Shown here: positions 4,651-5,513 of the stretch, one piece after another
How the letters are laid out: every line of letters begins with the position of its first letter
How positions within the stretch are numbered: position 1 is the stretch's first letter
Assembly (NCBI GenBank): GCA_003229235.1
Contig: QIIH01000418.1
Span: 1-5,513 of the forward strand
Direction: 5' to 3'
Origin: Flavobacteriales bacterium
GTDB lineage: Bacteria; Bacteroidota; Bacteroidia; Flavobacteriales; Flavobacteriaceae
DNA: 5,513 bases
Notes under the pieces: generated by a model
Databases searched by the model: none
What the model was told of the DNA's origin: nothing
What the model saw: the letters and a program-made list of their open reading frames with translations, nothing else
Made by a program: the position numbers and the translations under genes

Positions 4651-5513
4651 ATGCCAATGCCAAACAGAAATATTGAAGGACAATACCGCTACGCCTACCA
4701 AGGACAGGAGAAAGACCCCGAAACTGGAATGGAGGCTTTTCAATTGCGCTTATGGGATAGTCGCATAGGTCGTTGGCTTACAACTGACCCTTATGGTCAA
4801 TATCATAGTCCGTATTTAGGAATGGGGAACGACCCAATTAATGGGATTGATCCTGATGGAGGGTTTAAAACTAAATTCGGGGCTTGGTTGTACAAGACAT
4901 TTAACGGTACAGGAGGTTCACTTTTTGAAAACGATTATGGAACTTGGGGTATTGATATTTCTGATGGAAGTTATGAAAGTGGAGTAAATATTATTACGGG
5001 AACTCAATGGGAAAGTAATAACTTAAATAAATTTGCTTTAGGTAAATCTTCTGGTGCAAATTTTAATACATCATTACTGTTTTTTGGTTTAAACTTTTCT
5101 GGGGATATTAGCCAAGTACAATTTACTAAATTTCCAAGCCAAACATCTTTTTATGCCAATGGCTCAATTGGAGATGCAATGGGTACAGAAGTTGATGTCT
5201 CTGTAGGTTTAGATTTTGAAGGTTTTATTGGGTTTTATGATGGTGATGCAAAAAATATAAGTCAAAATAGTTTAGAAGGAGTGTTTTATAAAAATTCCCT
5301 TGGAGCTGGAGCGTCTATTGGTTTCGAACTAAGTGGCTCAATAGCTTATGTTCAAACTGCAGCTGATATATATGGAGGAACTTGGACTTTTATTGCAGCA
5401 GGTGTGCACGGAAGTGTTGGTCCTCAAGTAGCATTAACAGGAGGAGTTAAAATTGGCTTAACAACTTCAGTTGGACAGTCAAACTATTTAGGGTCAATTC
5501 CTACTCCTTTTTC
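4651..5513 (+). CDS. RHS repeat-associated core end with C-terminal tip domain, orphan fragment (3' partial)
   Basis: Polymorphic RHS proteins carry a variable C-terminal effector after a conserved core; this frame holds the last core segment and the tip. Core signals, counted from ATG 4651, are YRYAYQGQEKDPETG (about 12-26), LWDSRIGRWLTTDP (34-47) and SPYLGMGNDPINGIDPDGG (53-71). In-frame codons just upstream (about 4633-4650) read SYYPFG, also core, so similarity starts before this ATG. The frame is closed by TGA at 4585 and shows no RHS repeats upstream: the gene is 5'-truncated. Translation could start at ATG 4651, ATG 4657 or GTG 4594. Residues 72-287 form a Gly-, Ser- and aromatic-rich domain with alternating hydrophobic residues (such as GAGASIGFELSGSIAYV), probably beta-rich, of unknown activity; no nuclease or deaminase motif was seen. 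The end lies outside the window. It may be a silent cassette or a displaced orphan tip. Confidence 0.75.
   Translation, partial: MPMPNRNIEGQYRYAYQGQEKDPETGMEAFQLRLWDSRIGRWLTTDPYGQYHSPYLGMGNDPINGIDPDGGFKTKFGAWLYKTFNGTGGSLFENDYGTWGIDISDGSYESGVNIITGTQWESNNLNKFALGKSSGANFNTSLLFFGLNFSGDISQVQFTKFPSQTSFYANGSIGDAMGTEVDVSVGLDFEGFIGFYDGDAKNISQNSLEGVFYKNSLGAGASIGFELSGSIAYVQTAADIYGGTWTFIAAGVHGSVGPQVALTGGVKIGLTTSVGQSNYLGSIPTPF

Noticed and set aside
4484..4768. Open frame of 94 codons on the + strand
   Set aside because: It runs into the RHS core in the wrong frame, ends inside it, and shows no domain or homology-like pattern.

Overview
The window looks like accessory DNA from a member of the Bacteroidota, most likely a flavobacterium. 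Four signs support this. The coding DNA is AT-rich. Most starts lack a Shine-Dalgarno sequence. Promoter candidates fit the Bacteroidota pattern TTTG-N19-TAnnTTTG. The gene families (ORF6N regulator, YYPFG-type RHS core, primase/ATPase with tyrosine recombinases) are typical of flavobacterial mobile regions. The species cannot be fixed from the sequence.

Left part (1-3635), a mobile-element module on the + strand. It opens with the C-terminal part of a P-loop ATPase, probably of a primase/helicase-like protein, whose 5' end lies outside the window. A 90-nt gap with phased GGTTCA-type repeats follows. Next come two tyrosine recombinases that overlap by 80 nt in different frames. The first keeps the whole catalytic set (R, K, HxxR, H, Y). 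The second has lost the first Arg (Thr) and has Lys for the His of HxxR, while keeping the Tyr, so it is probably a partner subunit rather than an independent enzyme. Then comes an ORF6N-domain gene with its own promoter. The -33 TTTG of that promoter lies inside a near-perfect palindrome with core TCGCAATTTGCGA, and almost the same palindrome recurs inside the ORF6N coding sequence. This suggests autoregulation.

Middle part (3636-4176), gene-poor and densely structured. Four inverted repeats lie in a row (3642-3695, 3714-3804, 3810-3889, 3973-4029), two with composite stems. They could be an element end, a replication or recombination site that folds as single strand, or a structured RNA. 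I could not assign a family. This is the best candidate for something undescribed.

Right part (4177-5513). A possible 44-residue single-pass membrane protein is followed by a more GC-rich stretch that I do not recognise. Then an RHS gene begins abruptly in the last part of its core (SYYPFGMPMP...DPDGG). It carries a Gly- and aromatic-rich C-terminal domain that runs off the window. It looks like a 5'-truncated orphan RHS tip left by recombination, a common arrangement for polymorphic toxins. No immunity gene is visible before the window ends.
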